Assembly (NCBI GenBank): GCA_965203435.1
Contig: CBDBCU010000002.1
Coordinates: forward strand, 1 to 64,000
Length of the DNA: 64,000 nucleotides
DNA from: CBDBCU01 sp965203435
GTDB taxonomy: Bacteria > Chloroflexota > Dehalococcoidia > Lucifugimonadales > UBA3495
Direction of reading: 5' to 3'
The translations under genes were made by a program, and so were the position numbers. Positions 1 to 8,040 of this stretch are shown piece after piece. Position 1 is the stretch's first letter, and the number at the start of each line of letters is the position of its first letter. Below the pieces are notes generated by a model. The model had not been told where the DNA came from and did no database searches. It worked only from the letters and a program-made list of their open reading frames with translations.

Positions 1-981
1 ACCGACGAAGGGATCCAGGGCCTCGGCTACTCCTTTATCCCCGGCATGGTCGGCAATCCCCTGTTCACCGCCCTGAAAGTCACGGTGGACGCGATGGCCG
101 AACTGCTGATTGGCGACGATCCCCTGCCGGTGGCGGCGGTGGTGGACAAGCTGAAACGCCGCACTGGCACTATCGGGCCGGGCCTGTTCAACTTTGCCCT
201 GGCCGGCCTGGACCTGGCCCTGTGGGATATTAAAGGCAAGGCGGCCGGCTTGCCGGTGGCGACCCTGCTGGGCGGCCATCGGGATCGGGTACCCACCTAC
301 GCCAGCGGCCAGTTGGGGCGCGAGCGCAACCTGGAATATCTGGCCGAAGTCAGCGCCAAATTGGTGGACAAGGGTTTCCGCCAGATGAAAACCCAAATGG
401 GCGCGGAGCCGTCGGCGGATGCCGAAGTGGCCCGTATCCGTACTGTCCGGGAGGCCATCGGGCCGGACATTGACCTGATGTGCGATGTCAATCAGCTGTG
501 GGATGTGAACCGGGCTATTGCCATCGGCCAGCGGGTGGAGGAATACAACCTGTTCTGGCTGGAGGATTTGACCGTCTATGACGATTATCAGGGATTGGCC
601 CGCATTGCCGACGCCCTGACCACGCCGTTGGCCGCCGGGGAATATGTATTCGGCATTGCCCCCTTTCGGCAGCTGATTGAAAACCGCTCCGTGGACATCG
701 TGATGATTGACCTGATGCGGGTGGGCGGCATTACCCAGTTCCAGAAAGTGGCGGGAATGGCCGAGGCGTTCAACCTGCCGGTGGTCAGCCACATTGCCCC
801 GGAGGTGCAGGTGCATAATGTGGCCGCCATCCCCAACGGGCTGACGGTGGAATATATGCCCTGGTCGTTGCAACTTTTTGAGGAAACCCCGGCCCTCGTG
901 GACGGGCAAATCGTGGTGCCGGACAAACCGGGCCTGGGCTTGACTTTCAGCGCCGCGGCCCTGCGGCAATACGGGGTTTAG
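1..981 (+). CDS. Mandelate racemase/muconate lactonizing-type enolase-superfamily enzyme (5' partial)
   Basis: Last 326 residues of an enolase-superfamily enzyme; the frame is open from base 1, so the capping domain is mostly upstream. Family members abstract a proton alpha to a carboxylate at a Mg2+ site; sugar-acid dehydratases and racemases are typical, but the substrate cannot be read here. Metal ligands are visible as Asp162 (DVNQ), Glu188 (WLED) and Glu214 (AGEY), followed by an Asp237 (DLMRVGG) and His264 (VSH) pair expected as general base. The usual K-x-K strand is K132-T-Q134, so the second lysine is glutamine. A repeat-rich spacer follows, with no partner gene visible. Confidence 0.85.
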   Translation, partial: TDEGIQGLGYSFIPGMVGNPLFTALKVTVDAMAELLIGDDPLPVAAVVDKLKRRTGTIGPGLFNFALAGLDLALWDIKGKAAGLPVATLLGGHRDRVPTYASGQLGRERNLEYLAEVSAKLVDKGFRQMKTQMGAEPSADAEVARIRTVREAIGPDIDLMCDVNQLWDVNRAIAIGQRVEEYNLFWLEDLTVYDDYQGLARIADALTTPLAAGEYVFGIAPFRQLIENRSVDIVMIDLMRVGGITQFQKVAGMAEAFNLPVVSHIAPEVQVHNVAAIPNGLTVEYMPWSLQLFEETPALVDGQIVVPDKPGLGLTFSAAALRQYGV

Positions 982-1078
982 CCGGGCGGGGGGCGGTTGC
1001 TATATGCCACGTCTAGGCAATGGCCTATAGCAACCGGCCTTACCGCCCATCCCTCTAACCGTCCCTCCCGGCTCTCTC

Positions 1079-1196
1079 TACCGTCCCTCCCGCCGCCCCT
1101 CTACCGCACTTACCGGCCGCCCCCCACCGTCATTCCCGCGTAAGCGGGAATCCCGCGGTGGCTTGCCAAGAGTGCGGCATTATAAGGCAGTACCGT
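1079..1196. repeat. Left member of a ~117-bp direct repeat flanking the lipoprotein gene
   Basis: Bases 1079-1196 recur at 3818-3934 with only two differences noticed. The repeat includes most of an R1 element plus about 47 bases of unique flank, so it is more than the R1 family alone. The pair brackets the whole lipoprotein gene at 1431-3746. Confidence 0.75.
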
Positions 1197-1227
1197 CCTG
1201 GATTCCCGCTTACGCGGGAATGACGGT
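1126..1227. repeat. R1 dispersed inverted-repeat element
   Basis: Reference copy of family R1. It is about 100 bp: ACCGTCATTCCCGCGTAAGC begins the left arm, the right arm is its reverse complement, and each 28-base arm itself contains the palindrome ATTCCCGC..GCGGGAAT. The interior is about 45 bases, here of the type GGTGGCTTGCCAAGAG. The element has no reading frame of its own and looks like a MITE or REP-type element. At least 17 full or near-full copies lie in spacers of this window and none is inside an intact gene. Confidence 0.85.
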
Positions 1228-1430
1228 GGGGCGCAGGGATGACGGTTGTGGGGTGTGGGGATGACGGTTGCGGGGGACGCGGGAAGGACGGTAGGCGGCG
1301 GCCGGAAATGGCGGCAGGGGTAGTTGCAAAGGATATATGCCTTTGCCTTGGGACTCCGACAAATTCACCTTGTCCGCCGGCCAAGGGTGTGATAGGCTTC
1401 CCTGTAATCGGAAAAAGGCAGGGTTGCGAA

Positions 1431-3746
1431 TTGCTGAAACCCCTGAAACGGCCCGTTGCGACCGCCGGCGCGACCCGCGGCCCGGCCGCGTTGGCCCGGC
1501 CCGTTGCTTTGGCGGCCAAGGTTCCGGGAATAGTTGCGGCGCTGCTGATTGCCCTGCTCGCGGCCTGTACCAATGAAATACATATTACCCCCCCCCCCCC
1601 CCCCCCCAAGTAACTCAAGCAACTTTGGCAATTCCGGCAACGCCAACCCCGGCGCCGTTTGAGGCCGCCGCGGTCCCGCTGTCCGCAACGCCTACGGCGA
1701 CGCTGCCGACTACCGCGCCTCCCGGGCCGCCCGCCCCGGCTCTGCCGCAAGAGCCGGCGGCAACAACCATCCCGGCCGCTACTGCTATGCCGATACCGCC
1801 CCGATCTTCTACCACTACGCCCCCACCAGCGCCTACCGCCACGCCTTCGCCCCCGCCGGGTTCCCCCCGTTTCGTCCAGCTATCGGTAGGTTTGCACGGT
1901 CAATGCGGCGTGGGGGAGGATGGACAAGTGCTTTGCTCAGGATGGGACTATTTGCGGGGGCCGGCCCTGACTGACGCTCGGTTCCGGCAGGTAAGCCTCG
2001 GACACTATTACGCTTGTGGCCGGCTCTGGGACGGAACTATTGCCTGCTGGGGCGATGCCCAAAATTCCAAAACTGCGCCGCCGCCGGGACAATTTACCGC
2101 GGTAGCCGCCGGGAATCAGCACGCTTGCGCCCTGGACACCGCCGGCTATGCCCACTGCTGGGGCTGGGCTAAGGACGGACGGACTACGCCGCCGGCCGGC
2201 CGGACTTTTACCGCCATCGCCGCCGGCGGCACCCACAGCTGCGGCCTGACCGCCGCCGGCGCCCTGCACTGCTGGGGGAAAAATACCCTGGGGCAAGGCG
2301 ATTTCCACAGCGGCCCCTTTCAATCCCTGGCCTTGGGCCGGCGGCATACCTGCGCCTTGCGGCTGGATGGCTCAGCCTGGTGTCAAGGGGATAATGCCGC
2401 CGGCCAGTCCAACCCGCCGCCGGGTACTTTCATTCAAATCGCCGCCGGAGGGGAGTATGCCTGCGGTCTCCGTCCCGGCGGAAATCCGGAGTGCTGGGGC
2501 GGCGGCTTTGGCGCGGAGTTGGCCGCGCCGGCCGGGGCGTACACGGCCCTCAGCGGCGGCGGGAATGTTTTCTGCGCCCTGACGCCGGCCGGGCATCCCC
2601 GGTGCTGGCATTATCTGCCGGGTTCACCGCAGGCGGCGGAGCCAATAGCCGAATTTTCCGCCTCGGCCGCCACGCCGGAGCGGCGGCAGCCGGTAGAGTT
2701 GTTCCCCTGGCCCGGCGGCGGATTAGCCGTGGTGGAGCGGGAGGGGCTTATTCTCTTATGCCGGGGCGATGCTGCCTCTTGCGCCGCCGGCGAAAGCCGG
2801 CCGCTCCTGGATTTGACCGACCGCACGGATCTTTCCACTTCCGAAAGCGGTATGCTCAGCGCGGCCCTGGATCCGGATTTTGACCGTTTCTCCTTTCTCT
2901 ATGGGTATTACACTACTGCGGCGGCCCCCCCGGAAAGTCCGCCTCTCCCGTTTCCCGGTCGCCGCCGGCCAAGTCGACCGCGCCGGGGAACTGGTTATCC
3001 TGGAACTGCCGATGCCGAATAGGATTCACTTTGGCGGGCCCGTCCGTTTCGGCCCGGAGGGTATGCTGTATCTGGGGATTGGCGACAACCAGTTTCCCGA
3101 GGCGGCCCAAAACCTGGAAAGTTGGCACGGCAAGATAATCCGCATTGATGTGCGCGGCGCATCCCCGGAACAGCCTTACCGCATCCCGGCGGACAATCCC
3201 TTTCAGGATACGGCGGGGGCGCAGCCGGAAATCTGGGCTTACGGCTTGCGGAATCCTTGGCGGATGTCCTTTGACGATGACGGACGGCTGTGGGTGGGCG
3301 ATGTAGGCGGATACATCAGGGAGGAAGTATCCATTGCCCCGGCCGGGGCCAATCTGGGCTGGCCGGTATTCGAGGGCGACTTCTGCTTTGCCGGGGAAGT
3401 CCCGTGCGCCGCCCTGACCGCAGCAACCCCGCCGCTAGCCACCTATGGCCGGGAGGAGGGTTGCGCCCTTATCTGGGGCGGCCAGTACCGGGGAAAGGCC
3501 GTGCCCTCCCTGGTCGGAGCCCAGCTCTTTGGCGATCATTGCAGCGGCTGGGTCTGGGCTTTGACGCCGGATGGGCAAGGCGGCTGGTCGCGGCGGCTGG
3601 CGGCAACCCTCAGCAGCCGCCTCCTATCCTTTGGCGCTGACGCCGCCGGGGAAATGTACGCCCTTTCGCTGAATCGACCCCTCTTGAAACTGACGCCGGT
3701 TTTTGGCGTCGGGCCGGCGGCGGAAAACCCGGCGGCCGGGCCGTAG
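1431..3746 (+). CDS. Lipoprotein with RCC1-like repeats and sorbosone/glucose dehydrogenase-like domain, out of frame at two C runs
   Basis: Three frames join into one sensible protein. Frame A (probable TTG start at 1431 after AAAGGCAGGG) encodes a basic segment and a hydrophobic stretch ending in the lipobox LIALLAAC, then runs into a C20 run and stops at 1613. Frame B carries a Pro/Thr/Ala-rich linker and seven RCC1-like repeats (for example HACALDTAGYAHCWGW), each with two cysteines. It breaks at a C7 run (2925-2931). Frame C completes a PQQ-type sugar dehydrogenase beta-propeller domain (GYYTT...RLSRF, then LGIGDN, WAYGLRNPWR). One extra C (or two fewer) in the first run and one fewer C in the second would restore about 770 residues. 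Predicted to be an anchored surface protein; the substrate is unknown. Alternative starts such as GTG 1389 are possible. Confidence 0.7.
1588..1607 (+). repeat. C20 homopolymer, probable slipped-strand switch
   Basis: Twenty consecutive C residues lie between the lipobox segment and the proline-rich linker. With 20 C the frame ends at TAA 1611-1613. With 21 or 18 C, codons continue as PPP..QVTQATLAIPA into the RCC1 region, which is open in that frame. The tract therefore decides whether the mature protein is made. Confidence 0.75.
2925..2931 (+). repeat. C7 run at second frame break
   Basis: Seven C residues at the point where the RCC1 frame leaves the dehydrogenase frame. With six C the reading FLYGYYTTAAAPRKVRLSRF is restored, which matches the expected strand of the family. 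The run is short enough that a simple mutation or assembly error is as likely as a switch. Confidence 0.55.
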
Positions 3747-3777
3747 CCGGCGCCACACCGTCCTTCCCGCCGCCCCT

Positions 3778-3805
3778 ACCGTCATTCCCGCGTAAGCGGG
3801 AATCC
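3778..3805. repeat. R1 single arm
   Basis: One 28-base R1 arm without its partner, 30 bases after the lipoprotein gene. Confidence 0.7.
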
Positions 3806-3817
3806 CGCCGCCCTTTC

Positions 3818-3934
3818 TACCGTCCTTCCCGCCGCCCCTCTACCGCACTTACCGGCCGCCCCCCACCGTCATTCCCGCGTAAGCGGGAATCCCGCGGTGG
3901 CTTGCCAAGAGTGCGGCATTATACGGCAGTACCG
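3818..3934. repeat. Right member of the ~117-bp direct repeat
   Basis: Near-identical to 1079-1196. It lies downstream of the lipoprotein gene in the same orientation and overlaps the R1 copy at 3865. Confidence 0.75.
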
Positions 3935-3965
3935 TGAGGATTCCCGCTTACGCGGGAATGACGAT
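3865..3965. repeat. R1 element
   Basis: Full copy with the same interior type as the copy at 1126 (GGTGGCTTGCCAAGAG); the right arm ends in GACGAT rather than GACGGT. Confidence 0.8.
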
Positions 3966-4083
3966 GGGGAGCCGGGATGACGGTAGTGGGGCGCGGGAAG
4001 GACGGCAAGCGGGAGCCGGGATTGACAGTAAGGGAATTGCCAGATCGCCGCCGCCCCCCTTTCCCCTTCCGCCGGTTTTTTGA

Positions 4084-4089
4084 TATACT
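4084..4089 (+). promoter_or_regulatory. Extended -10 promoter of purA
   Basis: TATACT preceded by TGA (TGn extended -10), 66 bases before the purA start. No clear -35 hexamer is visible. Confidence 0.45.
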
Positions 4090-4155
4090 AGCCGCCGGTG
4101 TCAGCGGCCGGCCACCAGCGGCCGGCCAGGTTTTGCAGCAATAAAGGGGGAAACG

Positions 4156-5442
4156 ATGCCGGCTTATGCCGTGATTGGCGGACAATGGGGCGACGAGGGC
4201 AAGGGCAAGGTGATTGACTACCTGGCCGGCCAGGTGGACGCTGTCGTCCGCTATGCCGGCGGCAACAACGCCGGCCATACCGTCGTCAACGAAAAAGGCG
4301 AGTTTCAGCTCCATCTGGCGCCCTCCGGCGTCTGCTGGCCCGAAGTGTACGGCATTATCGGCAACGGCGTGGTACTGGATCCGGAGGCCCTGCTGGCCGA
4401 ACTGGCCGGCCTGGCCGCCCAGGGCATCGACACCGCCCGCCTCAGCATCAGCGAGCGCGCCCATGTCATTATGCCCTACCACATCCTCCTGGACGGGCTG
4501 GAGGAGGCGGCCAAAGGCGACGCCGCCATTGGCACTACCGGCCGCGGCATCGGCCCCACCTATGTGGACAAGGCCGCCCGCACCGGCATCCGGGTCGGCG
4601 ATTTGCTCAGTCCCGAATCCCTGCGCCCCCAGCTGGCGCAAACCCTGGAGTTCAAGAATAAGCTGATAACCCAAATCTACGGCGGCGACCCCTTGGATCT
4701 GGAGACGGTGCTGGCCCAAGCCCTGGATTGGGGCAATCAGCTGCGCCCCTATGTGGCGGCCACCGAGCAGATGGTGCAGGATTTGCTGGAACAGGGCAAA
4801 AATGTCCTGCTGGAGGGCGCGCAAGGCACTCTGCTGGACTTGGATCACGGCTCCTATCCCTATGTAACTTCCTCCTCGCCCTCTATCGGCGGGGCCTGCA
4901 CCGGGCTGGGACTGAATCCCCAGGCCATTGCCGGCGTGGTCGGCGTCTATAAAGCCTATTCCACCCGGGTCGGCGGCGGGCCGATGCCGACCGAACTAAT
5001 CGGCCCGGTGGGCGATGAACTGCGGGAAAAGGCCCAGGAATATGGCGTAACCACCGGCCGCGCCCGGCGGGTGGGCTGGTTTGACGCCGTCGCCGGCCGC
5101 TACAGCCAGCAAATCAACGGCTTTACCGGAATGGTGCTGACCCGCCTGGACATCCTGGACGGATTCGAGTCGGTCAAAATCTGCACCGGCTACCGGGTCG
5201 GCGGACGGGAAGTAACCCGGTTCCCCTCGGATACCCGGCTGCTGGAACAGTGCCAGCCGGTCTATGCGGAAATGCCCGGCTGGAGCGAACCCACCGCCAG
5301 CGCTACGGAATGGTCCCAACTGCCGGCCAACGCCCGGGCCTATGTGCAGCGGCTCGAGGAACTGGTCGGCTGCCCGGCCCAGCTGATTTCCACCGGCCCC
5401 CGCCGCCACGAAACCATCTTGGTAGCCCCGGTAATCCCCTAA
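4156..5442 (+). CDS. purA: Adenylosuccinate synthetase
   Basis: Full-length 428-residue PurA, which condenses IMP with aspartate using GTP to give adenylosuccinate in AMP synthesis. The phosphate loop GGQWGDEGKGK lies at residues 8-18, NNAGH at about 38-42, and the conserved GRGIGPTYVDKAARTG segment follows. The C-terminal base-binding part (ISTGPRRHETI) is present. The ATG at 4156 is preceded by AAAGGGGGAAA, a good ribosome binding site. Monocistronic: an R1 copy lies upstream and an R2 copy directly after the stop. Confidence 0.97.
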   Translation: MPAYAVIGGQWGDEGKGKVIDYLAGQVDAVVRYAGGNNAGHTVVNEKGEFQLHLAPSGVCWPEVYGIIGNGVVLDPEALLAELAGLAAQGIDTARLSISERAHVIMPYHILLDGLEEAAKGDAAIGTTGRGIGPTYVDKAARTGIRVGDLLSPESLRPQLAQTLEFKNKLITQIYGGDPLDLETVLAQALDWGNQLRPYVAATEQMVQDLLEQGKNVLLEGAQGTLLDLDHGSYPYVTSSSPSIGGACTGLGLNPQAIAGVVGVYKAYSTRVGGGPMPTELIGPVGDELREKAQEYGVTTGRARRVGWFDAVAGRYSQQINGFTGMVLTRLDILDGFESVKICTGYRVGGREVTRFPSDTRLLEQCQPVYAEMPGWSEPTASATEWSQLPANARAYVQRLEELVGCPAQLISTGPRRHETILVAPVIP

Positions 5443-5454
5443 CCTGTTTAATTA

Positions 5455-5564
5455 ACATGGATAGACAGGATAAACAGGATTTTTATATCTGTTTAGAACG
5501 GTATTGGCGGTCAATAATCGTCCTCAGCAGATACAAAAATCCTATCTATCCTGTATATCCATGT
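5455..5564. repeat. R2 dispersed inverted-repeat element
   Basis: Reference copy of family R2. The left arm ACATGGATAGACAGGATAAA and right arm ..ATCCTGTATATCCATGT are inverted repeats about 30 bases long around a roughly 50-base variable interior. It is AT-richer than R1 and flanked by TTTA/TAAA. It sits 12 bases after the purA stop and could also act as a transcript-end hairpin. Confidence 0.8.
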
Positions 5565-5579
5565 AAATAGGGAAAAAGT

Positions 5580-5798
5580 ATGCAGCAGAGCGCAAAGTTC
5601 GGCATTTACCTGAACCCGGCGGAAAGCCGGGTAGTCCGCATTACCTCGCCCTACTGGCTGCCGCCGGAGCCGGAATGGGTTTTCCTGACGCCGGCGGTGA
5701 ACGCCACCCTGCGGCAAATCCGGGAATTGGCCCGGGAACAGGGCGCGGCTCCCGACCCGGACGCCCTGACCTGGGGCCGGATACCCCTGCTGGACTAG
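5580..5798 (+). CDS. Small hypothetical protein, 72 aa
   Basis: Begins at ATG 5580 just after the R2 element (GGGAAAAAGT upstream) and ends at TAG 5798. The sequence starts MQQSAKFGIYLNPAES and is soluble, proline-rich in the middle (WLPPEPEWVF), with no motif I recognise. Codon use matches its neighbours, and the opposite strand offers no better gene. Function unknown; it could be a partner of purA by position only. Confidence 0.6.
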   Translation: MQQSAKFGIYLNPAESRVVRITSPYWLPPEPEWVFLTPAVNATLRQIRELAREQGAAPDPDALTWGRIPLLD

Positions 5799-5829
5799 CG
5801 GCGGCTCGAGCCGCGGCCGCCGCCCAAGG

Positions 5830-5835
5830 TGTATA
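5830..5835 (+). promoter_or_regulatory. Possible -10 for the retropepsin-like cluster
   Basis: TATAAT preceded by AGGTG in the spacer before the first retropepsin-like gene, about 80 bases upstream of its ATG. No -35 is obvious. Confidence 0.4.
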
Positions 5836-5914
5836 ATAGGTTAAGCGGGAATCGGCGGCGGCCGGGATATGCCCCGCAAACCCGCATCTGCCCGGAACCT
5901 AAGGGAGGCTGGAT

Positions 5915-6262
5915 ATGGGCGCAACCTATGTAACCGTCACCGTCCGCAACCCGGAGGATCCCCACCGCGCTTGGGAGGGTGTCTTTCTGGTGGACACCGG
6001 GGCCACCGACTGCTTGGTTCCCCGGAAACACTTGGAATCCATCGGTCTGGTCCCGGAAGGGCAGCGGGTGTACGGCTTGGCCGACGGCAGTTACATCAGT
6101 ATGGATATAACGAAATCGGACCTCGAACTTATGGGAGAGGTTGCCGGGGCGACGGTGGTGATGGGCGAGGATGACGCCGAGCCGCTGCTGGGAGTAACCT
6201 TTCTGGAAGATCTGAAACTTGAGGTTGTCCCGGTGAGTCAGACCTTGAAAAAGATGCCTTAA
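5915..6262 (+). CDS. Retropepsin-like aspartic protease family protein, copy 1
   Basis: 115-residue single-domain clan AA (retropepsin-like) protein. The catalytic triplet is in VDTGATDCLVP (about residues 27-37), as in half-size aspartic proteases that must dimerise. The start ATG 5915 follows AAGGGAGG. It is the first of three tandem paralogs sharing the opening VTVTVRNP, the PRKHLE motif after the active site and a C-terminal PVxQTLKxMP. No signal peptide or membrane segment is seen, so a cytosolic role is likely; substrates are unknown. Confidence 0.75.
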   Translation: MGATYVTVTVRNPEDPHRAWEGVFLVDTGATDCLVPRKHLESIGLVPEGQRVYGLADGSYISMDITKSDLELMGEVAGATVVMGEDDAEPLLGVTFLEDLKLEVVPVSQTLKKMP

Positions 6263-6342
6263 CGCCAAGGTCATACGGGTTGGGGGAAACTCTTTGAATC
6301 GCGAAAGGGTTTCACCTGAAAACCGGATAAGGAGGATTAACT

Positions 6343-6744
6343 ATGGGCGCGACTCATGTAACCGTCACCGTCCGCAACCCGGCGGAGCCGCACCTCACTT
6401 GGGACGGTCTCTTTCTGGTCGACCCGGGCGCCATCAATTGCTTGGCCCCCCGGAAACATTTGGAAGCTATTGGTCTGGCGGCCAAGGGCCAGCGCCGCTA
6501 CCGCCGGGCTGATGGCAGCGAAACCCACATGGACATCACTACCGCGGTAGTGGAGTTTATGGGTGACTTCGCCGGTACTACCATTGTAATGGGGGAGGAT
6601 GATGCCGAGCCGGTGCTGGGGTTGACGGTGCTGGAATCGGTAGGCATCGCCGTTGACCCGGTGAACCAGACCCTGAAACGGATGCCCTATGTCCGCCTGC
6701 GGGGTTTCCGCCCCGTTGCCAATCGCCCCCCTGCCGACCGCTAA
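6343..6744 (+). CDS. Retropepsin-like protein, copy 2, with altered active site
   Basis: 133-residue paralog of the preceding gene, starting at ATG 6343 after AAGGAGG. The active-site triplet reads VDPGAINCLAP instead of VDTGATDC, so the catalytic Thr is Pro and the following TD is IN. The fold-defining regions (PRKHLEAIGL, ADGS, QTLKRMP) are intact. It may be inactive or a non-catalytic partner. It has a C-terminal extension (VRLRGFRPVAN) shared with copy 3. Confidence 0.75.
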   Translation: MGATHVTVTVRNPAEPHLTWDGLFLVDPGAINCLAPRKHLEAIGLAAKGQRRYRRADGSETHMDITTAVVEFMGDFAGTTIVMGEDDAEPVLGLTVLESVGIAVDPVNQTLKRMPYVRLRGFRPVANRPPADR

Positions 6745-6771
6745 ACCGGAAACTGACCGGAGGATATAGTT

Positions 6772-7158
6772 ATGGGTGAAACCCGCGTATCGGTCACCGT
6801 CCGCAACCCGGCGGAACCGCACCGCGCCTGGGAGGGCATCTTTCTGGTGGACACCGGAGCCACCGACTGCTTTGCCCCCCGGAAACATCTGGAGGCTATC
6901 GGCCTGCGCCCGGAGGATCAGCGGGTGTACGGCTTGGCCGATGGCAGTGAAATCACGGTGGACATCACCGTGGCCCGGGTGGAGTTTATGGGCGGCCTGA
7001 CCGGCGTAGCCGTGGCGATGGGCGATGATGATGCCGAGCCGCTGCTGGGCCTGACGGCCATGGAATCGATCGGCGTTGAGGTGGATCCGGTGAACCAGAC
7101 CCTGAAACGGATGCCCTATGTCCGCCTGCGGGGTATCCGTTCCCGGGGCCAACCTTAA
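6772..7158 (+). CDS. Retropepsin-like aspartic protease family protein, copy 3
   Basis: 128 residues, ATG 6772 after GGAGGATATA. It keeps VDTGATDCFAP and is closer to copy 1 at the active site but shares the C-terminal VRLRG extension with copy 2. The three genes are co-directional with spacers of 80 and 27 bases, consistent with tandem duplication and one transcript. Confidence 0.75.
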   Translation: MGETRVSVTVRNPAEPHRAWEGIFLVDTGATDCFAPRKHLEAIGLRPEDQRVYGLADGSEITVDITVARVEFMGGLTGVAVAMGDDDAEPLLGLTAMESIGVEVDPVNQTLKRMPYVRLRGIRSRGQP

Positions 7159-7194
7159 CCCGGGCTTTGCCCGGTACCGGGAGCAAAATCCGCT

Positions 7195-7629
7195 ATGAAC
7201 GCCGCCGCCCTCCCGCCGGTAACTTATACGCCCATCGGCTATGTGGAAAGCACCTTTGACGGCTATGCCTCGTCGGAGGAAATGCGGGCGCGGCCCTCCC
7301 GCATTATCCTGCGCCCGGAACTGACGCCGGGACTGCTGGGTCTGGAAACCGGCCAAGCCATCCTGGTCCTGTTTCATCTGCACCGGGCCGCCGACTATCA
7401 GTTGCAGCTGCATCCCGGCCACAATCCGCAAAACCCGGTGCGCGGCGTATTCGCCACCCGCAGCCAGTACCGGCCCAACGGCATCGCCGCCACGGTAGCG
7501 GAAATCCAAGCCATCGCGGATAATGTAATCACGGTTATCGGGCTGGACGCTCAGGACGGCTCCCCGGCCCTGGACATCAAACCCTACGCCGCCGCCTTTG
7601 ACCGGCCGGCTGTGGCGGGTGGCGGATAA
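7195..7629 (+). CDS. trmO: TsaA/YaeB-family tRNA methyltransferase (TrmO-like)
   Basis: 144-residue protein of the TsaA-like beta-barrel family, represented by TrmO, which N6-methylates threonylcarbamoyladenosine-37 of some tRNAs using S-adenosylmethionine. Family hallmarks: YTPIGYVES at the start, then RGVFATRSQYRPNGIA (SAM-binding and NPI/LT-type region) and a C-terminal GxPxLDIKPY. Length fits the single-domain form without the C-terminal extension of the E. coli enzyme. Start ATG 7195 lies 36 bases after the third retropepsin gene, probably the same transcript. Confidence 0.85.
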   Translation: MNAAALPPVTYTPIGYVESTFDGYASSEEMRARPSRIILRPELTPGLLGLETGQAILVLFHLHRAADYQLQLHPGHNPQNPVRGVFATRSQYRPNGIAATVAEIQAIADNVITVIGLDAQDGSPALDIKPYAAAFDRPAVAGGG

Positions 7630-7673
7630 AAGATGCCGGGCCGTTGCATTTTTACCGTCGTTCCCGCGCCCCT

Positions 7674-7700
7674 ACCGTCATTCCCGCGTAAGCGGGAATC
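7674..7700. repeat. R1 single arm
   Basis: Left arm only, 64 bases before the next full copy. Confidence 0.65.
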
Positions 7701-7763
7701 CCGAACGGTATTGAAAAGACCAGCCCGTTGCCGTCCCGCCGCCGCCGGATTCCCGCCCTTTCT

Positions 7764-7865
7764 ACCGTCATTCCCGCGTAAGCGGGAATCCAGTGGTTGC
7801 TTGACAAGGATGTGGCATAATAAGGCAGCGCCGTTCGGGATTCCCGCTTACGCGGGAATGACGGT
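7764..7865. repeat. R1 element
   Basis: Full copy between trmO and relA. Interior is GTGGTTGCTTGACAAGGATG, a variant of the 1126-type interior. Confidence 0.8.
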
Positions 7866-8040
7866 AGAAAGGGCGGCGGGAAGGACGGTTAGGATGGTTG
7901 CCGGGTATAAGCATTTTTCGCCCAAGGCCGCCGGCCGTTGCTATAGACATTCCGGCAATTCAGCAGTATCCTTTAATCAGCCCACCATAGTAGCAGCCCA
8001 CGATGCAACGCACCTCAATGCAGCCCGCGCCGTAAGAGTT

